This document shows positions 8,522 to 17,873 of a DNA stretch of 64,000 nt, one piece after another. Positions within the stretch are counted from its first letter, which is position 1. Each line of letters begins with the position of its first letter. The DNA is from Phyllobacteriaceae bacterium (GTDB lineage: Bacteria; Pseudomonadota; Alphaproteobacteria; Rhizobiales; Rhizobiaceae): assembly GCA_002708825.1 (NCBI GenBank), contig PAPF01000034.1, forward strand, positions 17,467-81,466, in the 5' to 3' direction. Both the position numbers and the translations under genes were made by a program. A model generated the notes under the pieces. It was not told where the DNA came from. It worked only from the letters and a program-made list of their open reading frames with translations, and made no database searches.

Positions 8522-9478
8522 TCAGCCCGCGACGAAGCGGTAGGCCGCGCCGTCCTTTTCCACCGTGCCCTGGCCCGGATGCGGCAGGTGATAGCCGATG
8601 ATGCGCGACTTGTCGGCGGCGAGCCTGTCGATCAGGGCCGTGCGCGTCTCGATCCCCTTCTGCGGATCATGGTCGCTGCCCGACGGCCATTCCGGATGGG
8701 CAAAGGAAATGACGGCGTTGGAGATGGCGTCACCGATGACCAGCATCGAGTCCGAACCCGAATGCAGCATGTAGGAGATGTGTCCCGGCGTATGGCCGGA
8801 CGTGTCGACGGCCTCAACACCCGGCACAACCTCGTCGCCGGGCTTGATGAGGTTGATGCGGTCTTCCAGGAAGGCCAGCCGGTTCTGCGCGCCGACCACG
8901 AAGGACTTGCGCTCTTCCGGCATGTTGTCCAGCGTGTCATCGGCCCGCCAGTAGTCCCATTCCGCCTGCCCCATGTAGTAATTGGCGTCGGGGAAGACGA
9001 GTTCGTCGAAATCGTCGACAAGGCCCCACAAGTGGTCCGGATGGGCATGGGTGAAGATGACATCCGTCACCTCGGTGGGATCGATGCCGGCTTCCTCCAT
9101 GTTGGCCAGCAGGTCTCCGGCGGTGGGCATGAAATTCGCGCCGGACCCGACATCGAAGATGGCCAGACGGTCGCCGGACCGGAAGAAGGTGACATTGCAA
9201 TCGGGCGTGATGGCGTCGGTGGCCAAGCCGTTTGCCTTCAGCAGGGCTTCCAGTTCCGCGGCTGGCACGTCCGGAGCGATGAAGGAAAGCGGCAGGGTCA
9301 GCGTGCCATCGGAAACGATCGTCACCTCGGCGTCGCCGAGCGTGACATTGCCCACGGCGCGGGCCTGGCGCGCAGACAGGCCAAGGGCGAGCGCGGCCAG
9401 TCCGGCGCTGCCAAGCATGAGCGTCTGCCGGCGGGTCAGACTGAAACGATCGGCGATGACCTTGGCGTCACGGCGCAT
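8522..9478 (-). CDS. Tat-exported metallo-beta-lactamase-fold hydrolase
   Basis: 318 residues; start at 9478 follows GGGAGGAA. A Tat signal (RR at 16-17, LTRRQTLML) ends near ARA at 41. The hydrolase domain carries H144-x-H146-x-D148-H149, then GHTPGH and a distal GD motif, so the binuclear metal site looks complete. Its substrate is unknown; SoxH of Paracoccus, at the end of the sox cluster, is a protein of this fold and a possible counterpart. The gene converges on soxT (34-base gap) and has an ATTC-N8-GAAT site upstream, supporting a role in sulfur metabolism. Confidence 0.85.
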   Translation of the reverse strand: MRRDAKVIADRFSLTRRQTLMLGSAGLAALALGLSARQARAVGNVTLGDAEVTIVSDGTLTLPLSFIAPDVPAAELEALLKANGLATDAITPDCNVTFFRSGDRLAIFDVGSGANFMPTAGDLLANMEEAGIDPTEVTDVIFTHAHPDHLWGLVDDFDELVFPDANYYMGQAEWDYWRADDTLDNMPEERKSFVVGAQNRLAFLEDRINLIKPGDEVVPGVEAVDTSGHTPGHISYMLHSGSDSMLVIGDAISNAVISFAHPEWPSGSDHDPQKGIETRTALIDRLAADKSRIIGYHLPHPGQGTVEKDGAAYRFVAG

Positions 9479-9534
9479 GATTTCCTCCCTGAAAACGGTT
9501 CTGTTTCCGGCAGGAAAGCACGTTCGGCACAAAC

Positions 9535-9550
9535 ATTCAATTGTTTGAAT
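9535..9550. promoter_or_regulatory. SqrR-type operator (ATTC-N8-GAAT)
   Basis: ATTCAA and TTGAAT form perfect six-base arms around TTGT; written as ATTC-N8-GAAT this equals the consensus I recall for Rhodobacter SqrR. It lies 57 bases upstream of the start of the Tat-exported hydrolase gene and within the divergent gap to pcaD, about 33 bases from the pcaD -35. The likely binder is one of the two ArsR repressors in this window. Confidence 0.6.
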
Positions 9551-9582
9551 TTGTTTTCGTGAGCTTCTGTCGGCCATGGTGA

Positions 9583-9622
9583 TTGACCCGCCACGGAAAT
9601 TCCAACATACTCGGTAGTATGT
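9583..9622 (+). promoter_or_regulatory. Promoter and palindromic operator of the pcaD-pim operon
   Basis: TTGACC (9583-9588), 17-base spacer, CATACT (9606-9611). The -10 lies inside a perfect palindrome, ACATACT-CGGT-AGTATGT (9605-9622), 22 bases before the pcaD start codon. Overlap of -10 and start site is typical of a repressor site; the ACTCGGTAGT core resembles TetR-family operators of acyl-CoA catabolism. No candidate TetR gene is in the window. Confidence 0.65.
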
Positions 9623-9644
9623 CCGGAGCAAGGAGGAGCCGGGA

Positions 9645-10439
9645 ATGAGGTTCGCACGCGTCAATGGCGTGGCGATACACTATGGCGACACGGGCGAGAC
9701 CAACCTGCCGGTCCTCGTCTTCGCCAATTCGCTGGGCACCGATTTCCGCATCTGGGACGGCGTCGTGGAGGCGCTTTCCGGCCGCTTCCGCATGGTCCGC
9801 CATGACAAGCGCGGCCATGGGCTTTCTGAAGCCGTGCCGGGGCCCTCCCGGATCGAGGACCATGCCGGCGACCTCATCGCCCTTCTGGCGCATCTCGACA
9901 TCGCACGCGCGCATGTCTGCGGGCTGTCAGTGGGCGGCATGATCGCGCAGGCCGTCGCGGCAGCGCGCCCTGCCCTCGTGGACCGCCTGGTGCTGATCGG
10001 CACCGCGGCCAAGATCGGCGACACGGACAGTTGGAACCAGCGCATCGCGACGGTCGAAGCCGGCGGCATCGCGGCGCTTGCCGACGGTGTGATGGAGAAG
10101 TGGTTCACGGCGGACTTTCGGCGCGAAGACAATCCGCTGTTCACGGGCATGAAGACCATGCTCACCCGCACGCCGGCCGACGGCTATGTCGCCACCTGCG
10201 CGGCGCTGCGCAATGCGGACCTGACGGCTTCAACCGCAGCCCTCGACCTGCCGGTGCTGGCGCTCGTGGGCGCCGAGGACGGCTCGACCCCGCCAGCACT
10301 CGTGCAGGCGATGGCGCGCACGATTTCCGGCGCGCGTTTCGAGGCCATTCCCGGCGCGGGCCACATTCCCTGCGCCGAACAGCCGGAGGCGACCGCGCGC
10401 CTGATCGGCGACTTCCTTTCAGAACCCGGCGGCGCCTGA
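9645..10439 (+). CDS. pcaD: 3-oxoadipate enol-lactonase-like alpha/beta hydrolase
   Basis: 264 residues, the usual PcaD length. Nucleophile elbow GLSVGG (S95), likely acid D212 (GAEDGSTPP) and H240 (GAGHIPC) complete the triad. PcaD hydrolyses beta-ketoadipate enol-lactone to beta-ketoadipate in protocatechuate breakdown. Start preceded by AAGGAGGAG. It leads an operon of dicarboxylate beta-oxidation genes, not a pca cluster, so its true lactone may differ; a product that is a C6 dicarboxylate would however feed the CoA ligase and thiolase downstream. Confidence 0.75.
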   Translation: MRFARVNGVAIHYGDTGETNLPVLVFANSLGTDFRIWDGVVEALSGRFRMVRHDKRGHGLSEAVPGPSRIEDHAGDLIALLAHLDIARAHVCGLSVGGMIAQAVAAARPALVDRLVLIGTAAKIGDTDSWNQRIATVEAGGIAALADGVMEKWFTADFRREDNPLFTGMKTMLTRTPADGYVATCAALRNADLTASTAALDLPVLALVGAEDGSTPPALVQAMARTISGARFEAIPGAGHIPCAEQPEATARLIGDFLSEPGGA

Positions 10440-10480
10440 GCGCCGCAAAAAACAACCAGACCGTCTCTCCCGGAGGACTT

Positions 10481-12565
10481 ATGAGCGACATCGTAACCGT
10501 CACGCGCGATCAGGAGATCGCGATCGTCACCATCGACAACCCGCCCGTCAACGCGCTCAGCCACGCCATGCGCAAGCCGCTCAACGAGGCGCTGATCGCA
10601 TTGCGCGACGACGATTCCGTCAAGGGAGTCGTGCTGGCCTGCGCGGGACGGACATTCGTGGCCGGCGCAGACATTTCCGAATTCGGCGGACCGCGCCTGG
10701 AGCCCAGCCTGCTGGACCTGATCGCCACGCTGGAGAGCTATGGCAACAAGCCGACGGTGGCTGCCATCCACGGCACGGCGCTGGGCGGCGGGCTGGAACT
10801 GGCGCTCGGATGCCGCTACCGCGTGGCTGTCCCGCAGGCCATGTGCGGCCTGCCCGAGGTCAAGCTCGGCCTCATCCCCGGTGCGGGCGGCACGCAGCGC
10901 CTGCCGCGCGTCATCGGCCCGCAAAAGGCCCTGGAGGCAATCGTCGCCGGGCGTTTCATGCCGGCGAAGGAATGCCTGGCGGACGGCCTGGTCGACGCGC
11001 TCGTCGAGGATGAGGACCTGACCGCCGGTGCGGTCGATTTCCTGCGCAAGGCCATCCAGGACGGCAAGCACCCGCCGCTGCCGCGCGACCGGGAGGACAA
11101 GATCGCCGCCGCGCGCGCCGACATCTCCGGCTTCGACGCGCTGGTGAAGGACGTGACGAAGAAGGCGCGCGGGCTGGATGCCCCGCTCGCCTGCGCCCAG
11201 TCGGTGCGCAATTCGATCACCATGACCTTCGATGAGGGCTATGCGGAAGAACTGAAGATCTTCCTCAAGCTGCTCGATTCGGACCAGTCGCGCGCCCAGC
11301 GCCACCTCTTCTTCGCCGAGCGGGAAGCCGGCAAGGTGTCCGGCGTGACGAAGGACGTGAAGCCGCGCGCGGTGAAGAAGGCCGGCGTCATCGGCGCGGG
11401 CACGATGGGCGGCGGCATTGCCATGTCGCTGGTCAATGGCGGCATCCCGGTGACAATCCTGGAAATGGCGCAGGAACCGCTGGACAAGGGCCTGGAACGC
11501 ATCCGCAACAATTACGGCATTTCCGTCAAGCGCGGCTCGATGACGGCTGCGGACGTGGACAAGCGCATGGCGCTGTTCACGCCGACGACTTCCTATGACG
11601 ACCTTGCCGATTGCGACATCATCATCGAGGCGGTCTTCGAGGAAATGGGCGTCAAGGAACAGGTGTTCAGGAAACTGGACGAGATCGCCAAGCCCGGCGC
11701 GGTGCTGGCCTCCAACACCTCCTATCTCGACGTGGACCAGATCGCCTCCTACACCAACCGCCCGCAGGACGTGGTCGGCATGCACTTCTTCTCGCCGGCC
11801 AATGTCATGAAGCTGCTGGAGATCGTGCGCGGCGAGAAGACAGCGCCGGACGTGCTGGCCACCGCCATGGCGGTGGGCAAGAAGGCAAAAAAGGTGCCGG
11901 TGGTCGTGGGCGTGTGCCACGGTTTCGTCGGCAACCGCATGCTGGCGGCGCGTTCGGCGCAGTCGGAGGCGCTGCTGCTGGAAGGGGCCATGCCGGAAAC
12001 GGTGGACAAGGCGTTCCGCGACTTCGGCTGGCCGATGGGTCCGTTCCAGATGTACGACCTGGCCGGCAACGACATCGGCTGGCGCACGCGCAAGTCGCTC
12101 GGCAAGACCGCTGCATTGGGTGATCCGCTGTGCGAGGCCGGGCGCTACGGTCAGAAGACCGGTGCAGGCTGGTACCGCTACGAGGACGGACGCACGCCGC
12201 TGCCCGACGAATGGGTGGAAAAGCTGATCCTCGACACGGCTGCCGCGCAGGGCGTGAACCGGCGCGACATTTCAGACGACGAGATCATCGAACGGACGAT
12301 CTATCCGATGATCAACGAAGGCGCGAAGATCCTGGAGGAAGGCATCGCACAGCGCGCCTCCGACATCGATGTCGTCTGGATCTACGGCTACGGCTTCCCG
12401 GTGGGCAAGGGCGGGCCCATGCACTGGGCCGAGACGGTCGGCCTCGAGACCATCGTCGAACGGCTCGACCACTGGCATGGCCGCACCGGCAATCCGGTGT
12501 TCGAGGTCTCGCCGCTGTTGCGCAGGCTGGCGGCCGAAGGCAAGCGCTTCAAGGACGCCGCATGA
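10481..12565 (+). CDS. pimF: PimF-like bifunctional enoyl-CoA hydratase / 3-hydroxyacyl-CoA dehydrogenase
   Basis: 694 residues. An N-terminal crotonase domain (about 1-190, oxyanion-hole segments AGRTFVAGADI and GTALGGGLE) is fused to a Rossmann NAD domain (GAGTMGGG at about 304-311) and two C-terminal dehydrogenase lobes. It performs the hydration and second oxidation of beta-oxidation. The start at 10481 follows GGAGGA; the open frame before it lies inside pcaD. The gene order fadJ-type enzyme, ligase, thiolase, two acyl-CoA dehydrogenases equals pimFABCD of Rhodopseudomonas palustris, so dicarboxylyl-CoA substrates are likely. It overlaps pimA by 4 bases. Confidence 0.85.
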   Translation: MSDIVTVTRDQEIAIVTIDNPPVNALSHAMRKPLNEALIALRDDDSVKGVVLACAGRTFVAGADISEFGGPRLEPSLLDLIATLESYGNKPTVAAIHGTALGGGLELALGCRYRVAVPQAMCGLPEVKLGLIPGAGGTQRLPRVIGPQKALEAIVAGRFMPAKECLADGLVDALVEDEDLTAGAVDFLRKAIQDGKHPPLPRDREDKIAAARADISGFDALVKDVTKKARGLDAPLACAQSVRNSITMTFDEGYAEELKIFLKLLDSDQSRAQRHLFFAEREAGKVSGVTKDVKPRAVKKAGVIGAGTMGGGIAMSLVNGGIPVTILEMAQEPLDKGLERIRNNYGISVKRGSMTAADVDKRMALFTPTTSYDDLADCDIIIEAVFEEMGVKEQVFRKLDEIAKPGAVLASNTSYLDVDQIASYTNRPQDVVGMHFFSPANVMKLLEIVRGEKTAPDVLATAMAVGKKAKKVPVVVGVCHGFVGNRMLAARSAQSEALLLEGAMPETVDKAFRDFGWPMGPFQMYDLAGNDIGWRTRKSLGKTAALGDPLCEAGRYGQKTGAGWYRYEDGRTPLPDEWVEKLILDTAAAQGVNRRDISDDEIIERTIYPMINEGAKILEEGIAQRASDIDVVWIYGYGFPVGKGGPMHWAETVGLETIVERLDHWHGRTGNPVFEVSPLLRRLAAEGKRFKDAA

Positions 12566-14271
12566 CGCCATTGCCCGCCCCGCCAGCCGGCGGCTGGCCC
12601 TGGGAAAAGGTCTATCCGGGAGGACGCCTCCCGGACCCCGGCGCGCTGTCACTGTTTCCCATCCAGTCGATCCTGGAAGACGGGGCGAGCGACCATCCGG
12701 GCCGAACCGCGCTGGAATTCAGGGGGCGGGCAATCACCTTTGGCGAACTTGACCGGATGGCGGTTGAGGCCGCCGCCGGTCTTGCGCGCGCGGGCGTCAG
12801 GAAGGGCGATCGCGTCGCCGTGCTGCTGCCCAACACGCCGGCCCATCCCGTGAGCTTCTTCGGCCTGATGAAGACCGGCGCGGTGGTTGTCCACCTCTCT
12901 CCGCTCGATGCGCCGGCTGTGCTGGCGCACAAGCTCACCGATTCCGGTGCGCGCATTCTGGTGACCACCAATTTCGGTGCGCTGGCCACCGGGGCTGCCC
13001 TGCTGGCCGAAAAGGGGCTCGTGGACCGGGTGGTGGTGTTCGACGATGCCGCCTGGGGGCCAAGCGGCGACACGGGCGCCATGCCGGCAGGACCGGCCAT
13101 CACCACTTACGACGACTTCATCGCCGGCGCGGGCGACCCGCCCGAAGTGGCGACGGACATCGACGATCTCGCCCTGCTGCAATATACCGGCGGGACGACC
13201 GGCATGCCCAAGGCGGCCATGCTGACACACCGCAACATTTCCGGCGCGGTGTCCTCCTATACTGCATGGTACGACATCTGGGGACTGACCCGGCCGGAGG
13301 GTGAGAGCGTGCTGGTCTACCTGCCGCTGTTCCACATCTACGGCCTGTCGGCGGTCCTGCTGCGCAGCCTGAAGGGCGGAAACACCTGCCTGCTGCGCAC
13401 CCGCTTCGACCCGGTGGCGGCCCTTGACGAGATCGAGGCCGGGGCCAATGTCCTGCCGGGCGTGCCGACCATGTGGATCGCCATGACGCAGACGCCCGGC
13501 TTCGAGAAACGCGATCTCTCCGCACTGACGCTGGCCGCGTCGGGCGGCGCGCCCATGCCGGTGGAAGTGGCGCACCGGTTCACGTCGAAGACCGGTCTGG
13601 AGCTTCTCGGCGGCTGGGGCATGAGCGAAACGTCGCCGGCTGGCACCAACCTGCCGCGCGGCTGGCCGCAAAAGGCGGGCACGATCGGCATTCCCCTGCC
13701 CGGCTGCTTCCTGCGCGTCGTCGACCTTTCCGACCCTGCGCGTGAACTCCCGCAGGGCGAGACCGGCGAACTGGCGATCCGCGGCAACAATGTCACGTCC
13801 GGCTACTGGAACCGGCCGGAAGAAACGCAGGCGAGTTTCGCGGACGGTTGGTTCCTGACCGGCGACATCGGCTTCATGGACGAGGACGGCTTCTTCACCA
13901 TTGTCGACCGCAAGAAAGACATGATCATTTCCGGCGGCTTCAACGTCTATCCGCAGATGATCGAACAGGCGATCTACACGCATCCGGACGTGGAAGAGGC
14001 GCTGGTGATCGGCGTGCCGGACGGCTATCGCGGCGAGAGTGCCAAGGCCTATGTGAAACTGCGCGAGGGCGCGCCGGACCTGACCCTGGAGGTATTGCAG
14101 GCGCATCTGAAAGAACGCCTCGGGCCGCATGAAATGCCGCGGGCGCTGGAAATCCGCGATGCCCTGCCGCGAACGCCGGTGGGCAAGCTTTCGAAAATCG
14201 ATCTCAAACGCGAGGCGGCCGCACAGGCGCGCGCCGCCCTCAACGACCCCAAGGGAGAAAACCATGGTTGA
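12562..14271 (+). CDS. pimA: PimA-like dicarboxylate/long-chain acyl-CoA ligase
   Basis: 569-residue AMP-forming ligase. The ATP-binding P-loop [10 protein letters not shown] lies near residues 206-215, the YxxxE-like [10 protein letters not shown] near 350 and the hinge [11 protein letters not shown] near 445, all intact. It activates a free acid with CoA and ATP to start beta-oxidation. Its ATG overlaps the pimF stop (ATGA), indicating translational coupling, and its end overlaps pimB. By synteny the substrate is probably a medium-chain dicarboxylate such as pimelate; a fatty acid is the alternative. Confidence 0.82.
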   Translation: MTPLPAPPAGGWPWEKVYPGGRLPDPGALSLFPIQSILEDGASDHPGRTALEFRGRAITFGELDRMAVEAAAGLARAGVRKGDRVAVLLPNTPAHPVSFFGLMKTGAVVVHLSPLDAPAVLAHKLTDSGARILVTTNFGALATGAALLAEKGLVDRVVVFDDAAWGPSGDTGAMPAGPAITTYDDFIAGAGDPPEVATDIDDLALLQYTGGTTGMPKAAMLTHRNISGAVSSYTAWYDIWGLTRPEGESVLVYLPLFHIYGLSAVLLRSLKGGNTCLLRTRFDPVAALDEIEAGANVLPGVPTMWIAMTQTPGFEKRDLSALTLAASGGAPMPVEVAHRFTSKTGLELLGGWGMSETSPAGTNLPRGWPQKAGTIGIPLPGCFLRVVDLSDPARELPQGETGELAIRGNNVTSGYWNRPEETQASFADGWFLTGDIGFMDEDGFFTIVDRKKDMIISGGFNVYPQMIEQAIYTHPDVEEALVIGVPDGYRGESAKAYVKLREGAPDLTLEVLQAHLKERLGPHEMPRALEIRDALPRTPVGKLSKIDLKREAAAQARAALNDPKGENHG

Positions 14272-15445
14272 CGCCGTCATCGTATCCACCGCCCGCACGC
14301 CCATCGGCAAGGCCTATCGCGGCGGGCTGAACAACACGCCCGGCGCGACGCTGGGCGGCCATGCCATCCGCCACGCGCTGGAGCGGTCCGGACTGGAAGG
14401 CGGGCAGATCGAGGACGTGATCATGGGCTGCGCCATGCAGGAAGGCGCGACGGGCCTGAACGTGGCGCGGCGCGCGCTGCTGACGGCGGGCCTGCCTGTC
14501 TCGGTCGCGGGCACCACCATCGACCGGCAGTGCTCGTCCGGCCTGCAGTCCATGGCCCTGCTGGCCAACGCCATCCGCAATGACGGCGTGGAGGCCGGGA
14601 TCGCGGGCGGGCTGGAATCGATCAGCCTCGTGCAGAACGACAAGCGCAACACCTACATGCTCAAGGACGACAACCTCATGGCGGTCAAGCCGGAGGTCTA
14701 CCTGCCGATGATCGACACGGCGGAAATCGTGGGCAAGCGCTACGGCATTTCGCGCGAACAGATGGACGAATACGGCCTGGAAAGCCAGCGCCGCACGGCG
14801 GCGGCGCGCGAGGCCGGCCGTTTCGACGCCGAGATCGCGCCGATCAAGGCCACCATGGCTGTCATCGACAAGCAGACGAAGGAAGTCAGCCACCGGGAGG
14901 TGGAGATCGCCCATGACGAGGGCCCGCGCCCGGAAACAACCGCAGAAGGCCTGGCCGGGCTGAAGCCGGTCTATGAAGGCGGCACGATCACTGCCGGCAA
15001 CGCCTCGCAGCTTTCCGACGGCGCTTCGGCCAACGTGATGGTCTCGTCGAAATTCGCCGAGCAGAAGGGCCTGACGCCGCTGGGCATCCTGCGCGGCTTC
15101 AACGTGGCCGGCTGCGAGCCCGACGAAATGGGCATCGGCCCGGTCTTCGCGGTGCCGCGCCTGCTCAAGCGCCACGGGCTGAGTGTCGACGACATCGGCC
15201 TGTGGGAGTTGAACGAGGCTTTCGCCGTGCAGGTGATCTATTGCCGCGACAAGCTGGGCATCGACCCGGCGAAGCTGAACGTCAATGGCGGGGCCATCTC
15301 GGTCGGCCATCCCTACGGCATGAGCGGATCGCGCCTTGCCGGTCACGCCCTGATCGAGGGCAAGCGGCGCGGCGTGAAATATGCGGTGGTGACCATGTGC
15401 ATTGGCGGCGGCATGGGTGCTGCCGGCCTGTTCGAGATCGTTTGA
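14264..15445 (+). CDS. pimB: PimB-like acetyl-CoA acyltransferase (thiolase)
   Basis: 393 residues. Thiolase catalytic residues are present: nucleophile C90 (DRQCSSG), the NEAFAVQ segment, the GHPYGMSG histidine loop near 348 and the C-terminal cysteine in [10 protein letters not shown]. It cleaves 3-oxoacyl-CoA with CoA in the last step of the cycle. The start at 14264, with GGGAGAA upstream, overlaps the ligase stop by eight bases. Operon position supports 3-oxo-dicarboxylyl-CoA substrates; 3-oxoadipyl-CoA is conceivable given the neighbouring PcaD. Confidence 0.85.
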   Translation: MVDAVIVSTARTPIGKAYRGGLNNTPGATLGGHAIRHALERSGLEGGQIEDVIMGCAMQEGATGLNVARRALLTAGLPVSVAGTTIDRQCSSGLQSMALLANAIRNDGVEAGIAGGLESISLVQNDKRNTYMLKDDNLMAVKPEVYLPMIDTAEIVGKRYGISREQMDEYGLESQRRTAAAREAGRFDAEIAPIKATMAVIDKQTKEVSHREVEIAHDEGPRPETTAEGLAGLKPVYEGGTITAGNASQLSDGASANVMVSSKFAEQKGLTPLGILRGFNVAGCEPDEMGIGPVFAVPRLLKRHGLSVDDIGLWELNEAFAVQVIYCRDKLGIDPAKLNVNGGAISVGHPYGMSGSRLAGHALIEGKRRGVKYAVVTMCIGGGMGAAGLFEIV

Positions 15446-15457
15446 GGAGAGTCGGCG

Positions 15458-16660
15458 ATGGACCTTCGCTTTACCGACGAGGAAAACGCCTTTCGCGAGG
15501 AGGTGCGCGCCTTTTTCCGCGAGGCGCTGCCCAGGGACATTCACGAGGCCATGATCCATGGCGAATATCCCGACAAGGAAGGGCTGGTGCGCTGGACGCG
15601 CATCCTGAACGAGAAGGGCTGGGCCGTGCCGCACTGGCCGGTGGAATGGGGCGGCACGGGCTGGGACCCGATGAAGCAGTACATCTTCCTGGAAGAGCTG
15701 CAGAAATTCCCCTGCCCGGCGCCGCTGGTCTTCGGCGTGAACATGGTCGGCCCGGTGATCTACACGTTCGGCAACGAGGCGCAGAAGAAGCATTTCCTGC
15801 CGCGTATCGCCAATCTGGACGACTGGTGGTGCCAGGGCTTTTCCGAGCCCGGCGCCGGCTCCGACCTTGCATCGCTGAAGACGCGGGCCGTGCGTGACGG
15901 CGACCATTACATCGTCAACGGCCAGAAGACCTGGACGACGCTGGCGCAATATGCCGACTGGATCTTCTGCCTGGTGCGCACCGACACGCAGGCCAAGAAG
16001 CAGGAGGGCATTTCCTTCCTGCTGATCGACATGAAGACGCCGGGCATCGAGGTGCGGCCGATCGTGACCATCGACGGCGGGCGCGAGATCAACGAGGTGT
16101 TCTTCACCGATGTGAAGGTGCCGGTGGAAAACCTCGTCGGCGAGGAAAACAAGGGCTGGGACTACGCCAAGTTCCTGCTCGGCAACGAGCGCACCAACAT
16201 CGCGCGCATCGGCATGTCGAAGCAGCGGATCGCGCGCATCCGCGAACTGGCGGGCAAGGAAATGTCGGGCGGGCGGCCGCTGATCGAGGACATGCGTTTC
16301 CTGGAAAAGCTCGTCTCGGTGGAGATCGATCTCAAGGCGCTGGAAATGACGCAGCTTCGCGTCGTCGCCGCCGAAGCCAAGCGCGGCAATACCGGCAAGC
16401 CGGATCCGGCCTCCTCGATCCTCAAGATCAAGGGATCGCAGATCCAGCAGGCGACCACGCATCTCCTGATGGAGGTGATGGGACCCTATGCCATGCCGAT
16501 GCAGCACGACACGGGCGATGGGTGGAACGAACCGCCGGTGGGGCCGGACTACGCCGCCCACGCCGCGCCGTCCTATTTCAACAACCGCAAGGTTTCGATC
16601 TATGGCGGCTCGAACGAGATCCAGAAGAACATCATCGCCAAGGCGGTGCTGGGGCTTTGA
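15458..16660 (+). CDS. pimC: PimC-like acyl-CoA dehydrogenase, large subunit
   Basis: 400-residue FAD-dependent acyl-CoA dehydrogenase with the N-terminal helical domain, the QGFSEPGAGSD flavin segment near residue 130 and the C-terminal IYGGSNEIQKN signature. It introduces the alpha-beta double bond. It is followed after 21 bases by a second, shorter homologue, and such pairs form the heteromeric pimeloyl-CoA dehydrogenase PimCD. Start follows GAGGAG. An ordinary acyl-CoA dehydrogenase role cannot be excluded. Confidence 0.82.
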   Translation: MDLRFTDEENAFREEVRAFFREALPRDIHEAMIHGEYPDKEGLVRWTRILNEKGWAVPHWPVEWGGTGWDPMKQYIFLEELQKFPCPAPLVFGVNMVGPVIYTFGNEAQKKHFLPRIANLDDWWCQGFSEPGAGSDLASLKTRAVRDGDHYIVNGQKTWTTLAQYADWIFCLVRTDTQAKKQEGISFLLIDMKTPGIEVRPIVTIDGGREINEVFFTDVKVPVENLVGEENKGWDYAKFLLGNERTNIARIGMSKQRIARIRELAGKEMSGGRPLIEDMRFLEKLVSVEIDLKALEMTQLRVVAAEAKRGNTGKPDPASSILKIKGSQIQQATTHLLMEVMGPYAMPMQHDTGDGWNEPPVGPDYAAHAAPSYFNNRKVSIYGGSNEIQKNIIAKAVLGL

Positions 16661-16681
16661 GACCCTGACAGGACACGGACA

Positions 16682-17833
16682 ATGGACTTTGACCTGAGTG
16701 AAGAGCAATCCATGCTCAAGGACGGGCTCGACCGGATGCTCGCCAACGAATACGGCTTCGAGAGCCGCAGGAAGCACATGGCCGAGCCGGAGGGCTACAG
16801 CCAGGCCATGTGGGAACGCTATGCCGAAATGGGGCTGATGATGCTGCCCTTCGCGGAGGCCGATGGCGGCCTGGGCGGCGGGGCCGAAGACATCATGCTG
16901 GTGATGGAAAGCTTCGGCCGCGCGCTGGTGCTGGAGCCATGGTTCGCCACTGTGGTCCTCGGCGGCGGCTTCGTGCGCGAGGGCGGCAGCGACGCCCAGC
17001 GCGGCGAACTGGTGCCTGCCATTGCGGACGGTTCGCTGAAACTGGCCTTCGCCCATGTCGAGCGCCATGCGCGATACGATCTCGCCCATGTGGAAACCAC
17101 GGCGACGAAGCAGGGTGATGTCTATGTGCTCAACGGCGCCAAGAGCATCGTCCTCAACGGCGATAGTGCCGACAAGATCCTTGTCAGCGCACGCATTTCC
17201 GGCAACGTGCGTGACGAGGACGGCCTCTGCGTCTTCCTTGTCGACACGGACGCGGCCGGGCTTTCGCGGCGCGGCTACCGGCTGCAGGACGGAACGCGGG
17301 CGGCGGAAGTGACGCTGGAAAACGTCACGGTGGATGCGTCACGGCTGTTCGGACCGGAGGGCGGCGCTTTTCCGCTGATCGCCAAGGTGACCGACCAGGC
17401 CATCGCGGCGCTGTGCGCCGAAGCTGTCGGCATCATGGAAACCATGGAAAAGCTGACGGTCGAGTATCTCAAGACGCGCAAGCAGTTCGGCGTCGAGATC
17501 GCGAAGTTCCAGGTGCTGCAGCATGCCGCGGTGGACATGTTCATCGCGCTGGAACAGGCCCGTTCCATCACCATGTATGCGACGATGATGGCCGACAGCG
17601 ACGACGCCCGCGAACGCGGACGCGCCATCTCCGCGGCCAAGGCGGAGATCGGGCGCGGCGGACGGCTGGCCGGCGAGAACGCCATCCAGCTTCACGGCGG
17701 TGTGGGCATGACGATGGAGTATGCCATCGGGCACTATTTCAAGCGCATCACGATGATCGACATCCTGTTCGGCGACACCGACCATCACCTGGCGAAGCTG
17801 ACGGCGCAGGGCGGTCTGTTCGAAGCGGCCTGA
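16682..17833 (+). CDS. pimD: PimD-like acyl-CoA dehydrogenase, small subunit
   Basis: 383-residue acyl-CoA dehydrogenase homologue, more divergent than its neighbour: the middle flavin-binding stretch is poorly conserved, and the C-terminal region has QLHGGVGMTMEYAIGHYFKR instead of the usual YGGSNEIQ. This matches the small subunit of pimeloyl-CoA dehydrogenase, which acts with the large one. It is the last gene of the operon; pimE is not present. The next gene is convergent 40 bases on and no clear terminator is seen in that gap. Confidence 0.8.
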   Translation: MDFDLSEEQSMLKDGLDRMLANEYGFESRRKHMAEPEGYSQAMWERYAEMGLMMLPFAEADGGLGGGAEDIMLVMESFGRALVLEPWFATVVLGGGFVREGGSDAQRGELVPAIADGSLKLAFAHVERHARYDLAHVETTATKQGDVYVLNGAKSIVLNGDSADKILVSARISGNVRDEDGLCVFLVDTDAAGLSRRGYRLQDGTRAAEVTLENVTVDASRLFGPEGGAFPLIAKVTDQAIAALCAEAVGIMETMEKLTVEYLKTRKQFGVEIAKFQVLQHAAVDMFIALEQARSITMYATMMADSDDARERGRAISAAKAEIGRGGRLAGENAIQLHGGVGMTMEYAIGHYFKRITMIDILFGDTDHHLAKLTAQGGLFEAA

Positions 17834-17873
17834 GGCAGGGGAAGACCCGCAGGAAAGACAAGCCGTCGCGGCG

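Noticed and set aside
10184..11920. 578-codon minus-strand frame opposite pimF
   Set aside because: No signal or domain; spans a pcaD-pimF boundary on the other strand.
12130..12561. Extension of the acyl-CoA ligase upstream into pimF
   Set aside because: pimF codes here in another frame; ATGA overlap at 12562 is the natural start.
14240..17089. 949-codon open frame on the minus strand across pimB-pimD
   Set aside because: Antisense shadow of three well-supported enzymes; His/Arg/Asp-rich translation without domains.
9583..17873. pim operon as a horizontally acquired insert within the sulfur locus
   Set aside because: No tRNA, repeat or integrase borders and no visible change of base composition; simple neighbouring operons explain it.
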